From assembly GCA_049970695.1 (NCBI GenBank), contig JBMFML010000001.1, positions 172,100 to 236,099 of the forward strand: DNA of 64,000 nt. The letters are read 5' to 3'. The notes below the pieces were generated by a model, which saw nothing but the letters and a program-made list of their open reading frames with translations, was not told the DNA's origin and searched no databases. This DNA comes from UBA285 sp049970695 (GTDB lineage: Archaea > Thermoproteota > Thermoprotei_A > Sulfolobales > Desulfurococcaceae). Below, piece by piece: positions 43,003-51,756 of this stretch. The stretch's first letter is position 1. Each line of letters opens with the position of its first letter. Made by a program: the position numbers and the translations under genes.

Positions 43003-44369
43003 TTAACGACCTTTCCCCTGTTGTAGCCTATTATTTGTACATACTCGTCAAAGAGGCTGTTCGCGGTTATAAGCCACTTGCGCAATTCAGAGGGCTTGCT
43101 GGGGTATTGTTCCGAGTAGAGTGATTGGGCTTTTTTCATGTAGTTCCTGACGACTCTAAGCTGGTTTAATAGGCTGGGTCTGCCAAGCAGCCGTATGAGG
43201 GCTGCCACGGCGTGAACTACTGCGTCTGCCAGCTCGCCTTTAGTGCCAATTTCGTAAACCGACGATCCATTAACGATCTTGTTCTTGATTATCCACTCGT
43301 AGTCCTCGTTACTTAGTTTCTGCATGTACATCCTCAGCACGTCTAGCCCCGCTTGCTTAGCTCCATACGCTTTCATGTACTCTAGGTTCGCGCCCCACAT
43401 AGACTCTTCAGTGACGACACCCGCTTCGAGAGCCTGGCTTAAGTGCTTTGCCACGATATTAGCTGAGAGCATGGACGACCCTATGCCGCCACCGTGCACG
43501 GGATTAACGGTGTAGGCTGCATCACCGATTGTTGCCACGTTTCTCCACACAAGTGTCGGGATGGGTCTTCTAGTTGGAACAACGCCCCCACCTGCGTGCA
43601 AAACCCTGCCCTTGAAGACAGGCTTTAAGTGTGTCTCGTAGTTTCTCCGGGGGTTGTAAAAGCCGTTGTTCACTACTCCTAGCCCGATATTGGCCACAGA
43701 CCCGTTGCTGGATTTTGGAAAGAGCCACCAGTACCCGCCGGGCGCTATTTCCACGTCTATGTAAATCACGGCGTAGTTCCTGTCCTCTTCGGGCACGGGC
43801 TCTTCGAGTTCTACTACTTCGCGGTATGCCAGGTTGTAGTCCGTCTCGTAGGGCCTCTCGGAAATGGGCCACTCGAGTGGCAATTTACTTCTAACCGCTG
43901 GCCTGTAGCCAGAGGCGTCTACGAAGGCTCTTGCCCTCAGCTCCAAATGCCCTCCACCGACTCTCGCTGCCTTGATAGCCCTTACCTCACTGTTCTCGAT
44001 CACCACGTCAACTACGTAGTGCCGATCGTAGAGCTCTGCTCCGCTGTCTAGTGCTTTTTTCAAGAGCCATTGCCCAAATTCGAGCCTGTTAATGCTCACG
44101 CCCTCTCCTGGTACTACAATGCTGTGCTTCCTAGATGGGCTGTACACCTTGACCCCGTCGTATTTGTGGTCGATGAGCTTTTGCGGCACTTCGAGGTTCA
44201 GCTCTCTAAAGTGGTGCACGCCAATGGCGTCTCCACAAACCTTATCTCCTATTTTGCTCTTCTCCTTGCTCTCAACTATGGCAACTCTCCAGCCCGCTGA
44301 GGCAAGTAGAGACGATGCATAAAGCCCTGCAACACCCGCACCGACTACTACAACATCATAAGCACTCAT
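42996..44369 (-). CDS. Geranylgeranyl reductase, archaeal lipid type
   Basis: Saturates the geranylgeranyl chains of archaeal lipids, giving mature archaeol. The 457 aa flavoprotein begins with the FAD-binding DVVVVGAGVAGLYAS (4-18). It carries the family motif GGYWWLFPK (YxWxFPK, about 229-237) and the second FAD motif GDAAYTVNPVHGGGIG (about 288-303). Membrane-associated or peripheral, with no signal peptide. Starts with ATG at 44369. Together with CarS and the AcnX/UbiD operon it supplies membrane lipid. Confidence 0.92.
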   Translation of the reverse strand: MSAYDVVVVGAGVAGLYASSLLASAGWRVAIVESKEKSKIGDKVCGDAIGVHHFRELNLEVPQKLIDHKYDGVKVYSPSRKHSIVVPGEGVSINRLEFGQWLLKKALDSGAELYDRHYVVDVVIENSEVRAIKAARVGGGHLELRARAFVDASGYRPAVRSKLPLEWPISERPYETDYNLAYREVVELEEPVPEEDRNYAVIYIDVEIAPGGYWWLFPKSSNGSVANIGLGVVNNGFYNPRRNYETHLKPVFKGRVLHAGGGVVPTRRPIPTLVWRNVATIGDAAYTVNPVHGGGIGSSMLSANIVAKHLSQALEAGVVTEESMWGANLEYMKAYGAKQAGLDVLRMYMQKLSNEDYEWIIKNKIVNGSSVYEIGTKGELADAVVHAVAALIRLLGRPSLLNQLRVVRNYMKKAQSLYSEQYPSKPSELRKWLITANSLFDEYVQIIGYNRGKVVKW

Positions 44370-44460
44370 ACCTCCTGCACCTAGATCCAGTGAACACTCT
44401 AAGGATTGCGAGAGGTAAAATGCATTGATGTATGTATGAAATGCCTTGCTACCGCATACC

Positions 44461-46023
44461 CTAGGGGATGGTTTTTAACAACATTCCCTCTACTACAACG
44501 GGGTTCGTCTCTCTGAGAAGCTCTAGTGCTTCGTGAAGTCTCGACTCGCTGTTACTATACAGCGTGAGCAGAGGGTCTCCTTTGTTTACTCTATAGCCTA
44601 CCTTCGCGTGAAGCTCTATTCCAGCACCCTTATCAAAAGGCGCTCCACAAGCTCTGGCTATGAGGTTTATTGCAGTATTGTCTATGTGCGTTACTGCGCC
44701 TTCTAGTGGGGATACTAGAGTGTACTTGTACTTGCCTACTTGTATGTCCTCTGGTTTTATGTTAGGGTCTCCGCCTTGAGCCTCGATTATTTGTTTGAAT
44801 TTCTCATACGCCTTTCCACTCAGGAATATCTCTCTTGCCGCATCTGCACCTGCTCCAGGCTGAACTCGGCCGCTCATTTCGAGTATTAAACCAGCTAGGT
44901 AAATCGCCTTGTCAATTAAGCTTCTACTGCCCTTTCTCTCAATGTGCGCTTTGAGGGCTTCACGCGCTTCAAGTGCAGGGCCCACGCTCATGCCTATTGG
45001 CTGTCCTCCATAAGTTACCGCCACTTTGACTGTTACTCCTAGGAGGGTCCCCTGCCTTATGAAGGCTGATGCGAGCTTTTCTGCCTCACTCACATTCTTT
45101 ACCTTTGCACCCTGCCCAACTGGTATGTCTATGACCAGCTTGTTGACGCCCATTGCGAGTTTTTTGGCTAAAATGCTTGCTACCATTTGCTGCTCTGGAT
45201 CTATTGCAAGCTTCCTCTCAATATTAACAAAGATGTCGTCTGCTGGTGCTAAGCCAAGTCTTCCGCCCCATACAAGGGCTCCTCGAGCCTTTCTCACGAC
45301 ACTTATTATTTCGTCTACTGTCAGATCCACTCTCGCTAAAACCTCCATGGTGTCGGCTGTTCCAGCAGGGCTTGTGATGGCCCTGCTGCTAGTCTTCGGT
45401 ATTAATAATCCTGCTGCGGCTACAATAGGTACTGAGAGCAGTGCGACTTTGCTATTACCAGGCACGCCTCCTATGCTATGTATGTCGTAGACCGTTTCTT
45501 CGAACTTCACAGTGGTTCCAACAGTTACCATGGCCTTAATTAAGTAGGATAGCTCTTCGTCGCTTAGTGGGTAGTATAGCTGGCTCAGCAGAAATGCCGC
45601 TATTTCGGCCTCTCCGTATAATCCGCCCACGACATCTTTTATTATACTCAAGTACTCGCTCTCGCTTAGCTTCTGCCCGCTAATGCGCTTTTTCAGTGCA
45701 CTAAAGCTTGGGGCCACGCCAATGGGCTTTACGCCTACTACATCACCCTCCGCTACACCCAGCCTACGAGCTAGTTCCTCGCTCAGCGCACACTCGCCAG
45801 GCGAGACAATAGTACTAGAAGTCATTGCAACGGCTGAGGCGTGGCTATCGCCAAAAACCAGAGACACTATGTTACCAGGTGCTATGCCATAGCCCTCGGC
45901 ATCAACGCTATTGAAAACTGCAATAGGATGTGGAAACTTCAAGCTCAAGACTTTGACTCTGCAAAGACGCGTAGACACTAATCTCACCACTTGGCTGCCG
46001 AGGGCGGTAGAGGGTTTTATCAC
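44461..46023 (-). CDS. AMP phosphorylase (archaeal thymidine phosphorylase-like)
   Basis: Cleaves nucleoside 5'-monophosphates with phosphate to give base and ribose 1,5-bisphosphate, the first step of the AMP/pentose bisphosphate pathway. The 520 aa protein has the glycosyltransferase-fold motifs of this branch: SRAITSPAGTADTMEVLA, VIDIPVGQGAK, and a C-terminal PYNP-like domain ending GDPLLTLYS. The archaeal family differs from true thymidine phosphorylases by the long N-terminal domain. The true start is probably a GTG near 45990 (Val12 or Val13), shortening the N-terminus. RuBisCO and the isomerase that would follow are not in the window. Confidence 0.88.
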   Translation of the reverse strand: MIKPSTALGSQVVRLVSTRLCRVKVLSLKFPHPIAVFNSVDAEGYGIAPGNIVSLVFGDSHASAVAMTSSTIVSPGECALSEELARRLGVAEGDVVGVKPIGVAPSFSALKKRISGQKLSESEYLSIIKDVVGGLYGEAEIAAFLLSQLYYPLSDEELSYLIKAMVTVGTTVKFEETVYDIHSIGGVPGNSKVALLSVPIVAAAGLLIPKTSSRAITSPAGTADTMEVLARVDLTVDEIISVVRKARGALVWGGRLGLAPADDIFVNIERKLAIDPEQQMVASILAKKLAMGVNKLVIDIPVGQGAKVKNVSEAEKLASAFIRQGTLLGVTVKVAVTYGGQPIGMSVGPALEAREALKAHIERKGSRSLIDKAIYLAGLILEMSGRVQPGAGADAAREIFLSGKAYEKFKQIIEAQGGDPNIKPEDIQVGKYKYTLVSPLEGAVTHIDNTAINLIARACGAPFDKGAGIELHAKVGYRVNKGDPLLTLYSNSESRLHEALELLRETNPVVVEGMLLKTIP

Positions 46024-46056
46024 TAGAACAGCTTATAAAGTCTCTTGCTCGTTACT

Positions 46057-46242
46057 TTAATCCTTCTTCCCTTCTCTTTCTCTCAGCTTCTTGAGCAATG
46101 CAGCGTACTTTTCTTCGAACCTCTCTTCCCTTAGCAGGTTTTCAAGTACTGCTCGAGCCAGCTCCCTCGTAGCTGGGTCTAAGTCCTTGAGTGCCTCTTC
46201 AATGGCTTTTTTCCCGCCTTTATGTGGTCTGTAAACAGACAT
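46057..46242 (-). CDS. Small hypothetical helical protein, 61 aa
   Basis: The sequence begins MSVYRPHKGGKKAIEEAL and is highly charged and helical (NLLREERFEEKYAALLKKLREREGKKD), likely a short coiled coil. No family is recognised. I chose the ATG at 46242. A TATA-like element at about 46275-46285 puts transcript start near 46252, downstream of the alternative GTG at 46260. The GAGGCT just before the ATG is a plausible ribosome-binding site. Confidence 0.55.
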   Translation of the reverse strand: MSVYRPHKGGKKAIEEALKDLDPATRELARAVLENLLREERFEEKYAALLKKLREREGKKD

Positions 46243-46295
46243 TATAGAGCCTCGAACCACTCATTATAACTATTAAATAAAAGCCCCTGATTAGC

Positions 46296-47720
46296 TCAGC
46301 CAATTGTAACCTCTACTACTCTACCACCATGCTTTTTCACAGACCTCTTAATTAGCTCGTCAGTCTTGTCAACCGCGAGCTTTAGTCTTTCCCTGGATGG
46401 GGCTTCGGCATACAACCTCAACTTGGGCTCTGTACCGCTCTTCCTGATCAATACCCACGACCTGTCCTTAAACTCGTATCTATATCCATCAATGCTAAGC
46501 ACGTTAACGGGTTCACCAAGCAGCCCGAGAAGCTCCTGAGAGACCTCTTCGTAGACTTTTTCGCGGACTTCGGGAGGGCTTATAAGGTAGCTCCTCCTTT
46601 CCCACGGGTAATCCGGTATTCCCTCACGATCGAGTATTCTAGAGATAGGCTTTCCGGTTTCAACTACGTGCTTAACTAGTAATGCGACTTGCAGCACGCC
46701 ATCAACCCACGGCCCCCAGGATGTGTCTATGAGCTTCCAAGGCTCGCCGGCCATTGCAACTGCACTTTTACCTAGCTCTTTTACTCTCTCGTGGGTCTTG
46801 CCGAGCGGGTATCTTTCAATTGTTCCGCCGTGCTCATACACAACGTCGTCGAGAGCTATGCCGGTGTCTATGCTTACAACCACGTGGCCTCTTCTTCTTT
46901 CGAGTATTTTCTTAGCGAAGAATGCCAGTATTCTGTCCTGCTTTATGAAGCCTTCAACGGGGTCGAGTACCGCTAGCCTATCGGCGTCCCCATCGTGTGC
47001 AAGTATGATGTGTGGATTGAAAGACCTGTATGCACTTAGCATTCCTTCAAGCACGTCTTTCCTCGGCTCTGGCTGCCTCACTGGGAAGAACCCATCTGGA
47101 TTGCAGTTAACAGTGATGGGCTTGGCTCCCATTATTCTTGCAACTCTTGGAGATACTTCGTAAGAAGCCCCATTAGCGCAGTCTACTACGGCAACTATGG
47201 AGTTGCGCTGTCTGGGTTCTCCAACGAACTCTACTAAGTCTCTCACATAGTCTTCTACAACTCGGGGGTTCAAGCCTGCTTTACCTACCCCAGACCACGC
47301 AACGTACCTTGGCTCTTTACTCACCATGTCCTCGATGAGCGCTTCAATGTCGCGCGTAAATTCGTAGCCCTCGACATCGTAGAACTTCATGCCGTTGTAC
47401 TCAGGTGGGTTGTGACTCGCTGTTACGCTAATGCCGAGCGACCTATTCTTGAGCGCGGCGTATGCTGCTACGGGAGTGGGTGCTGTGCCAACGTAGACTA
47501 CGTCTACGCCCGCCGACATCAACCCAGCTGATACCGCGAACGTGAGTAGGTAACTCGTAGTCCTCGTGTCATGAACTACGTAGGCCCTAGACGAGAGGCC
47601 TAGCCTGCCAACGGCGTTGCCTATGTTAACAGCCAGCAGAGGGTTCAACTCCTCCGGGTACTTCATCCTTATTCCAGCTGTACCAAACAACTTCACTTCA
47701 CAAACCCCTGCCCTGCTCAC
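46296..47720 (-). CDS. Phosphosugar mutase (phosphoglucosamine/phosphomannomutase family)
   Basis: The 474 aa enzyme moves phosphate between C1 and C6 of a hexose phosphate. The phosphoserine is Ser102 in SVTASHNPPEYNG, and the metal site is HDGDADRLAV (about 242-251). The C-terminal KSGTEPKLRLYAE binds substrate phosphate. Whether the substrate is glucosamine, glucose or mannose phosphate cannot be fixed. It would feed the nucleotidyltransferase and epimerase at 30.6-32.4 kb. Start ATG at 47720; alternative starts a few codons later are possible. Confidence 0.9.
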   Translation of the reverse strand: MSRAGVCEVKLFGTAGIRMKYPEELNPLLAVNIGNAVGRLGLSSRAYVVHDTRTTSYLLTFAVSAGLMSAGVDVVYVGTAPTPVAAYAALKNRSLGISVTASHNPPEYNGMKFYDVEGYEFTRDIEALIEDMVSKEPRYVAWSGVGKAGLNPRVVEDYVRDLVEFVGEPRQRNSIVAVVDCANGASYEVSPRVARIMGAKPITVNCNPDGFFPVRQPEPRKDVLEGMLSAYRSFNPHIILAHDGDADRLAVLDPVEGFIKQDRILAFFAKKILERRRGHVVVSIDTGIALDDVVYEHGGTIERYPLGKTHERVKELGKSAVAMAGEPWKLIDTSWGPWVDGVLQVALLVKHVVETGKPISRILDREGIPDYPWERRSYLISPPEVREKVYEEVSQELLGLLGEPVNVLSIDGYRYEFKDRSWVLIRKSGTEPKLRLYAEAPSRERLKLAVDKTDELIKRSVKKHGGRVVEVTIG

Positions 47721-47779
47721 CTTTAATTAACCAAAGTAAGTACGTAATATTCACTCGGTGCATAAAGCGGGGGCTCTCG

Positions 47780-48484
47780 TTGAGGATTTTTGTTGGGACT
47801 TCTGGCTGGCTCTACGACTGGAACGAAGGCGCTTCGCTAGATTGGTATGTCGAAGAGAGCGGCCTCAATGCCGTTGAGCTCAACGCGAGCTTCTACAGAT
47901 TTCCATTTCGAAACCAGGTGAAGTCTTGGGCGAGGAAGGGCGGGTCGCTTAGGTGGAGCATCAAAGTACACAGGTCAATAACACACCTCCGCAAGCTGAG
48001 TGAAAGAGCCCTTGATGTCTGGTTTAAATTTAAAGAAGCCTTCAGCGAAATGGATTCACTAATCGACTTCTACTTATTTCAGCTACCGCCAAATTACAGC
48101 TGCCGAGAAGAGGGCCTCAGGAAAGTAGAGGACTTCCACGAGAAGACTAAACTGGGTCAACGAATGGCCGTCGAGTTTAGACACGAATCTTGCTTCGACA
48201 ATAACGTAGCAAAGCGCCTAGAGGATGCCGGCATCGTAGTGGTTTCTATCGATGCGCCGATTGGCACGTGGATAGTCTCATCCGGTGGCGTAGTCTACTT
48301 GAGAATGCACGGGAGGAGTGCCTGGTACGGCCACGAGTATAGCGAAGAAGAGCTTAGCGAGGTGGCCTCCAGAGTACTCTCGCTAAGCCCCGAGAGAGTC
48401 TACGTATTCTTTAACAATGACCACTGGATGCTCGACAACGCAAGGCTAATGAAGAAGTTACTAGAGGAAATGTCGCGGAAATGA
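47780..48484 (+). CDS. DUF72 family protein
   Basis: The 234 aa protein starts FVGTSGWLYDWNEG and has the ELNASFYRFP and RHESCF signatures of DUF72, a TIM-barrel family found widely in bacteria and archaea. Its function is not firmly known. The start is TTG at 47780. The last 4 bp overlap the ATG of the RNA methylase gene (ATGA arrangement), so the two are cotranscribed. Confidence 0.82.
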   Translation: MRIFVGTSGWLYDWNEGASLDWYVEESGLNAVELNASFYRFPFRNQVKSWARKGGSLRWSIKVHRSITHLRKLSERALDVWFKFKEAFSEMDSLIDFYLFQLPPNYSCREEGLRKVEDFHEKTKLGQRMAVEFRHESCFDNNVAKRLEDAGIVVVSIDAPIGTWIVSSGGVVYLRMHGRSAWYGHEYSEEELSEVASRVLSLSPERVYVFFNNDHWMLDNARLMKKLLEEMSRK

Positions 48485-49512
48485 GTAGAATTAAAGACCT
48501 CTACGAGATATACCGCGAGATCTACGTTGAGCCCTCGAAAGAAGCATGGCATTTGGCAACGGAGTACGGCTACCTGCCCTACATTGTTCAGAGATACATA
48601 GACATGCTCGGCCTTGATGGCGCCACTAAACTCATGGAGGCATTCAAGCACCCGCCAAAGCCCGTTGTTAGGGTTAACAGGACTCTCATAGAGCCAGCGC
48701 AATTAGAGCGAAGACTGAGAAGCCTAGGCTTTCAGCTCGATAAGATACCGTGGAGCGATAATGCCTACTGGGTTGTCAAGTCGCCGGAATCGCCAACTAT
48801 AGGATCTACTCACGAGTACTTAAAGGGCTACTACTACGTTCATAGAGACGCGACAAGCCTACTTCCTGTGATACTGTTAATGCACGAATACTCTGGAGAC
48901 GTGCTCGATGCCTGCGCTGCGCCAGGAGGCAAGGCAACACACATCGCCGAGCTACTTAAGCTCAGAGGAGGGGGGCTTGTCTACGCTAACGACCTCGTAC
49001 TCTATAGGTTAAGGGCTCTCATAGGGCACGTCATGAGGCTCAAGCTAGATAACGTTGTAGTTATGTGGTCGGATGCCCGCAAACTCCCCCAGAAAATCGG
49101 AAGGAAGTTTGCGAGAGTGCTGCTAGATGCGCCCTGCAGCGGGGAAGGGCGGATATCCGTAGACCCCACTAGAAAAACAAAGACGAGCCTCTTAGACCTT
49201 GCAATAATGGTTAGAAGAGAAATTGAGCTTTTGTGGAGCCTCGTAGATGTGGTAGAGCCAGGTGGCATACTAGCATATGTTACTTGTAGCATAGCACCCG
49301 AGGAAAACGAGTACGTAGTAAGCGAAGTTCTCTCTAAAAAGGGTGGGCTAGAGCTCATAGAACCTCCTGTAAGGCCGTTGAAGTTTTCCAAGGGCTTGAC
49401 CGAGTATAGGAGCCTCAAGTTCCACCCCGAGACTGAAAAGTGCCTGAGAGTGTGGCCATTTGAACACGGGCTCTTTGGTTATGTGATATGCCTCTTGAGA
49501 AGAAAGCAATAA
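48481..49512 (+). CDS. RNA cytosine-C5 methyltransferase (NSUN/Nop2/RsmB-like)
   Basis: The 343 aa enzyme has the SAM-binding CAAPGGKATHIAELL (144-158), the motif IV DAPCSGEG with Cys219 and motif VI TCSIAPEEN with catalytic Cys269, as in tRNA and rRNA m5C methylases. The N-terminal 110 residues include a pre-SAM region. Its target (rRNA or tRNA) is not known, but the following gene encodes a Nip7-like protein, which supports a ribosome-assembly role. Translational overlaps link it to both neighbours. Confidence 0.88.
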   Translation: MSRIKDLYEIYREIYVEPSKEAWHLATEYGYLPYIVQRYIDMLGLDGATKLMEAFKHPPKPVVRVNRTLIEPAQLERRLRSLGFQLDKIPWSDNAYWVVKSPESPTIGSTHEYLKGYYYVHRDATSLLPVILLMHEYSGDVLDACAAPGGKATHIAELLKLRGGGLVYANDLVLYRLRALIGHVMRLKLDNVVVMWSDARKLPQKIGRKFARVLLDAPCSGEGRISVDPTRKTKTSLLDLAIMVRREIELLWSLVDVVEPGGILAYVTCSIAPEENEYVVSEVLSKKGGLELIEPPVRPLKFSKGLTEYRSLKFHPETEKCLRVWPFEHGLFGYVICLLRRKQ

Positions 49513-50015
49513 GGTTAAGGCTGGGTAAAGCGCCAAGAAAGCTCATTGAAAAGCTCGAAGAATTAACCAGAGCTCTGTACGGCGTAGAGTTCAGAGACTA
49601 CGTGCACGCTAGCTACTTTAAGTACGTATGCTTCGACGAAATATGCATCATAAGCGCGTATGACCCCCGTTACACGCTTGACATCGCTAACGTGACTATA
49701 CTCTACTCCGGCATGTGGGTAGCGATCCACGTAAAGAATGTTTTGGCGCCATCCATCCCGCTGGTCAAGTCTATTTATGACAAAACCGGAGTTAAAGCCG
49801 CTATCATAGTGGCCGAGAAAGGGGTAAAAGCCTTTCTCTACGGTAACGACATCCTCGCTGAAAGCGTAGTTAAGGTCATACCTCCACACGTAGGCCTGTA
49901 CGCCGTAGTCGACTCTACAGATGGGGAAATAGTGGGGTTTGCGAAGTGGAATGGCACCAAGAAGGTGTATGAAAATGTATACGATTTAGGCGTGTTCTTG
50001 AGAGCGCTGGGTTAA
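49488..50015 (+). CDS. Nip7-like PUA-domain protein
   Basis: The 175 aa protein has an N-terminal alpha/beta domain, then a C-terminal PUA-like segment (VAEKGVKAFLYGNDILAES, then GLYAVVDSTDGEIVGFAKWN) that resembles Nip7, a factor for 60S/50S ribosomal subunit assembly. The start at 49488 overlaps the methylase gene by 25 bp, so a later start is possible. The pairing with an rRNA methylase-type enzyme supports the assignment. Confidence is moderate because the N-terminal half is weakly conserved. Confidence 0.65.
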   Translation: MPLEKKAIRLRLGKAPRKLIEKLEELTRALYGVEFRDYVHASYFKYVCFDEICIISAYDPRYTLDIANVTILYSGMWVAIHVKNVLAPSIPLVKSIYDKTGVKAAIIVAEKGVKAFLYGNDILAESVVKVIPPHVGLYAVVDSTDGEIVGFAKWNGTKKVYENVYDLGVFLRALG

Positions 50016-50803
50016 ATCTCCACCACATAGTCGGGCTGTACAACGCGAGTCGTCACGCGTGCGATGACCTGTGTGGACACCAGGTATGTCCTTCCCGGCG
50101 TGCCCAGAGTAGACCATGCCCTTTTCACTGCTTCGAGCAGCGATTCTGGGCACTCTCCTGGAACGGCTTCCCTGTAGTAGCGAACGCTCTTGCCAAAGAA
50201 GGACTCTAAGTAACGGGATTTGCTGGCTACGGGGGTTTCTATTTGAGCGAGCAGCTGCTCGAGTAAGCTTGGAGATCCAAGCAGCTTCACGGCCACGTAT
50301 AAGTGCCTTGATAGCTCTTGTAGAGCCCGTTGATACTCGTAGTAACCGGTGTCTGCCAGCTCCTTTGCTTTAATGGATTTAACGAATTCTGCGTATTTTT
50401 TAGACGCAACTATTGCAGAACTGGCCTTTGCAACCACTTCAAGCTCTCCTCCGAGAACGCTAGACACGGCGTCAATCAAGTAAACAAATCTCGCAGTTTC
50501 AACATCGCAGTCATAAACTAAGAGAACTGCACTGAAGCCAGCACTACTGAGTTTATCAAAAGCCTGCTTATACTTTAATAGTAAGTCAGTTGTCTGATCA
50601 CCTATGTAAGCTAGAAGCATTATGCAGAGGCACTTGCTCGGCTCCTCTACTTCAATCCAGCGTCCATACTTGCTTGCTACATCCGCGTTGATAACTCGTA
50701 AGGCAATTCTATTTTCACTGATTTTAATTACCGAGTAGTCTTTGCTAGGCTCGTACTTGAGTAGTACTTCTAGCGCGCTCCTTAGACTGGTCGAGTGGCT
50801 CAA
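50012..50803 (-). CDS. Hypothetical protein, 263 aa
   Basis: I do not recognise this protein. It appears soluble and alpha/beta, with VLLVYDCDVETARFVYLIDAV and a helical middle (about 135-200) containing YYEYQRALQELSRHLYVAVKLLG. There is no signal peptide and no cysteine cluster. It overlaps the convergent Nip7-like gene by 4 bp at the 3' end. It lies next to the PfkB kinase gene on the same strand, with no gap (50803/50804), so it may belong to the nucleoside-salvage operon. Confidence 0.6.
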   Translation of the reverse strand: MSHSTSLRSALEVLLKYEPSKDYSVIKISENRIALRVINADVASKYGRWIEVEEPSKCLCIMLLAYIGDQTTDLLLKYKQAFDKLSSAGFSAVLLVYDCDVETARFVYLIDAVSSVLGGELEVVAKASSAIVASKKYAEFVKSIKAKELADTGYYEYQRALQELSRHLYVAVKLLGSPSLLEQLLAQIETPVASKSRYLESFFGKSVRYYREAVPGECPESLLEAVKRAWSTLGTPGRTYLVSTQVIARVTTRVVQPDYVVEI

Positions 50804-51751
50804 TTAAGGAACCTCTGTTATTCCAAAGTTTTTGCACAGTCCTCTTACAACAGTCGTCTTCTCAAGCTGATATTTAAATGCTTTTGGATCCCAGCAAATG
50901 AAGCTGCCTTTGCAGCCAGCCTTAAGAGCCCCCGCTGCCACGCCGTAGAGAAGAGCCTCGCTGATTTTTCCCGTCTCAACATACTTGGAGTTGAAGAAGG
51001 CATCAAAAGCGTCGCCTGCACCTGTTGTATCGATGGGCCCTCTAATAGGCTGAGCTACGCCATAGTGGCACACGCCTCCTCGCTCTACAACTACAGCGCC
51101 TTTAGACCCCATCTTTATTACTAGGTTTCTCAGCCCTTCCTCGAAGAGCGCGTTTATGTCGATTGCGCTTTTTACTTTGTTGTATTCTTTTTCGTTGAGA
51201 AAGAGTGTGTCTAAGTAGCGTGCTATTCTGGTGTGCTCTGCTAGTTGTTCTGCAAAGGGGCCTGGATCATACGAAGTGATAGTCATGTTCTTTTTAGCTC
51301 TTGACGCGACCTCCATGGTGAAGCCCGGTGGCATAGATGCCGTGTGCACGACGTGGACTTTGCTCAGTAGTTCGTCTCGAACGTGCTCTGGTTTTAAGTG
51401 TTTGTTTGCTCCTTGAAATCTCACCATTCTCCTCTCGCCGCTAGAATCCACGAGGACTAACACTACGCCAGGGTAATCGTCTACGAAGTTAACGTAGTCT
51501 ATTTTCACACCGCGGCTTTTTGCTTCCTCAAGAAGGGGGTATACTACGTGATTTTTAGACACCGATGCCACGAGGTAAGCTACGTGGCCATAACTAGCAA
51601 CTGCCACGGCGTAATTTGTTGCTGCTCCTCCAGGCCTGATGCTGATTTCACTGGCGTAAGTGCCTTCTTCTAGTGCCAACCACTCGTCTACGTAAACAGT
51701 CACGTCTATGTTGAAATTACCTACTGAAGCGTGTGCATACTTCGCTTCCAT
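50804..51751 (-). CDS. PfkB-family carbohydrate kinase (candidate ribose-1-phosphate kinase)
   Basis: The 315 aa ribokinase-fold enzyme has the N-terminal GGAATNYAVA (41-50), and the C-terminal signature DTTGAGDAF (241-249) with catalytic-base Asp247. The family phosphorylates ribose, sugars or nucleosides. It is 5 bp from a nucleoside phosphorylase gene. In archaea a PfkB-type kinase phosphorylates ribose 1-phosphate from such a phosphorylase to ribose 1,5-bisphosphate, so I infer that role. Other substrates such as ribose or adenosine remain possible. Confidence 0.82.
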   Translation of the reverse strand: MEAKYAHASVGNFNIDVTVYVDEWLALEEGTYASEISIRPGGAATNYAVAVASYGHVAYLVASVSKNHVVYPLLEEAKSRGVKIDYVNFVDDYPGVVLVLVDSSGERRMVRFQGANKHLKPEHVRDELLSKVHVVHTASMPPGFTMEVASRAKKNMTITSYDPGPFAEQLAEHTRIARYLDTLFLNEKEYNKVKSAIDINALFEEGLRNLVIKMGSKGAVVVERGGVCHYGVAQPIRGPIDTTGAGDAFDAFFNSKYVETGKISEALLYGVAAGALKAGCKGSFICWDPKAFKYQLEKTTVVRGLCKNFGITEVP

Positions 51752-51756
51752 ACCTA

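Noticed and set aside
43570..43894. Open frames on both strands inside the geranylgeranyl reductase gene
   Set aside because: Both fall wholly within a strongly conserved gene and encode Arg/Ser-rich, non-conserved sequence, as expected from alternative frames.
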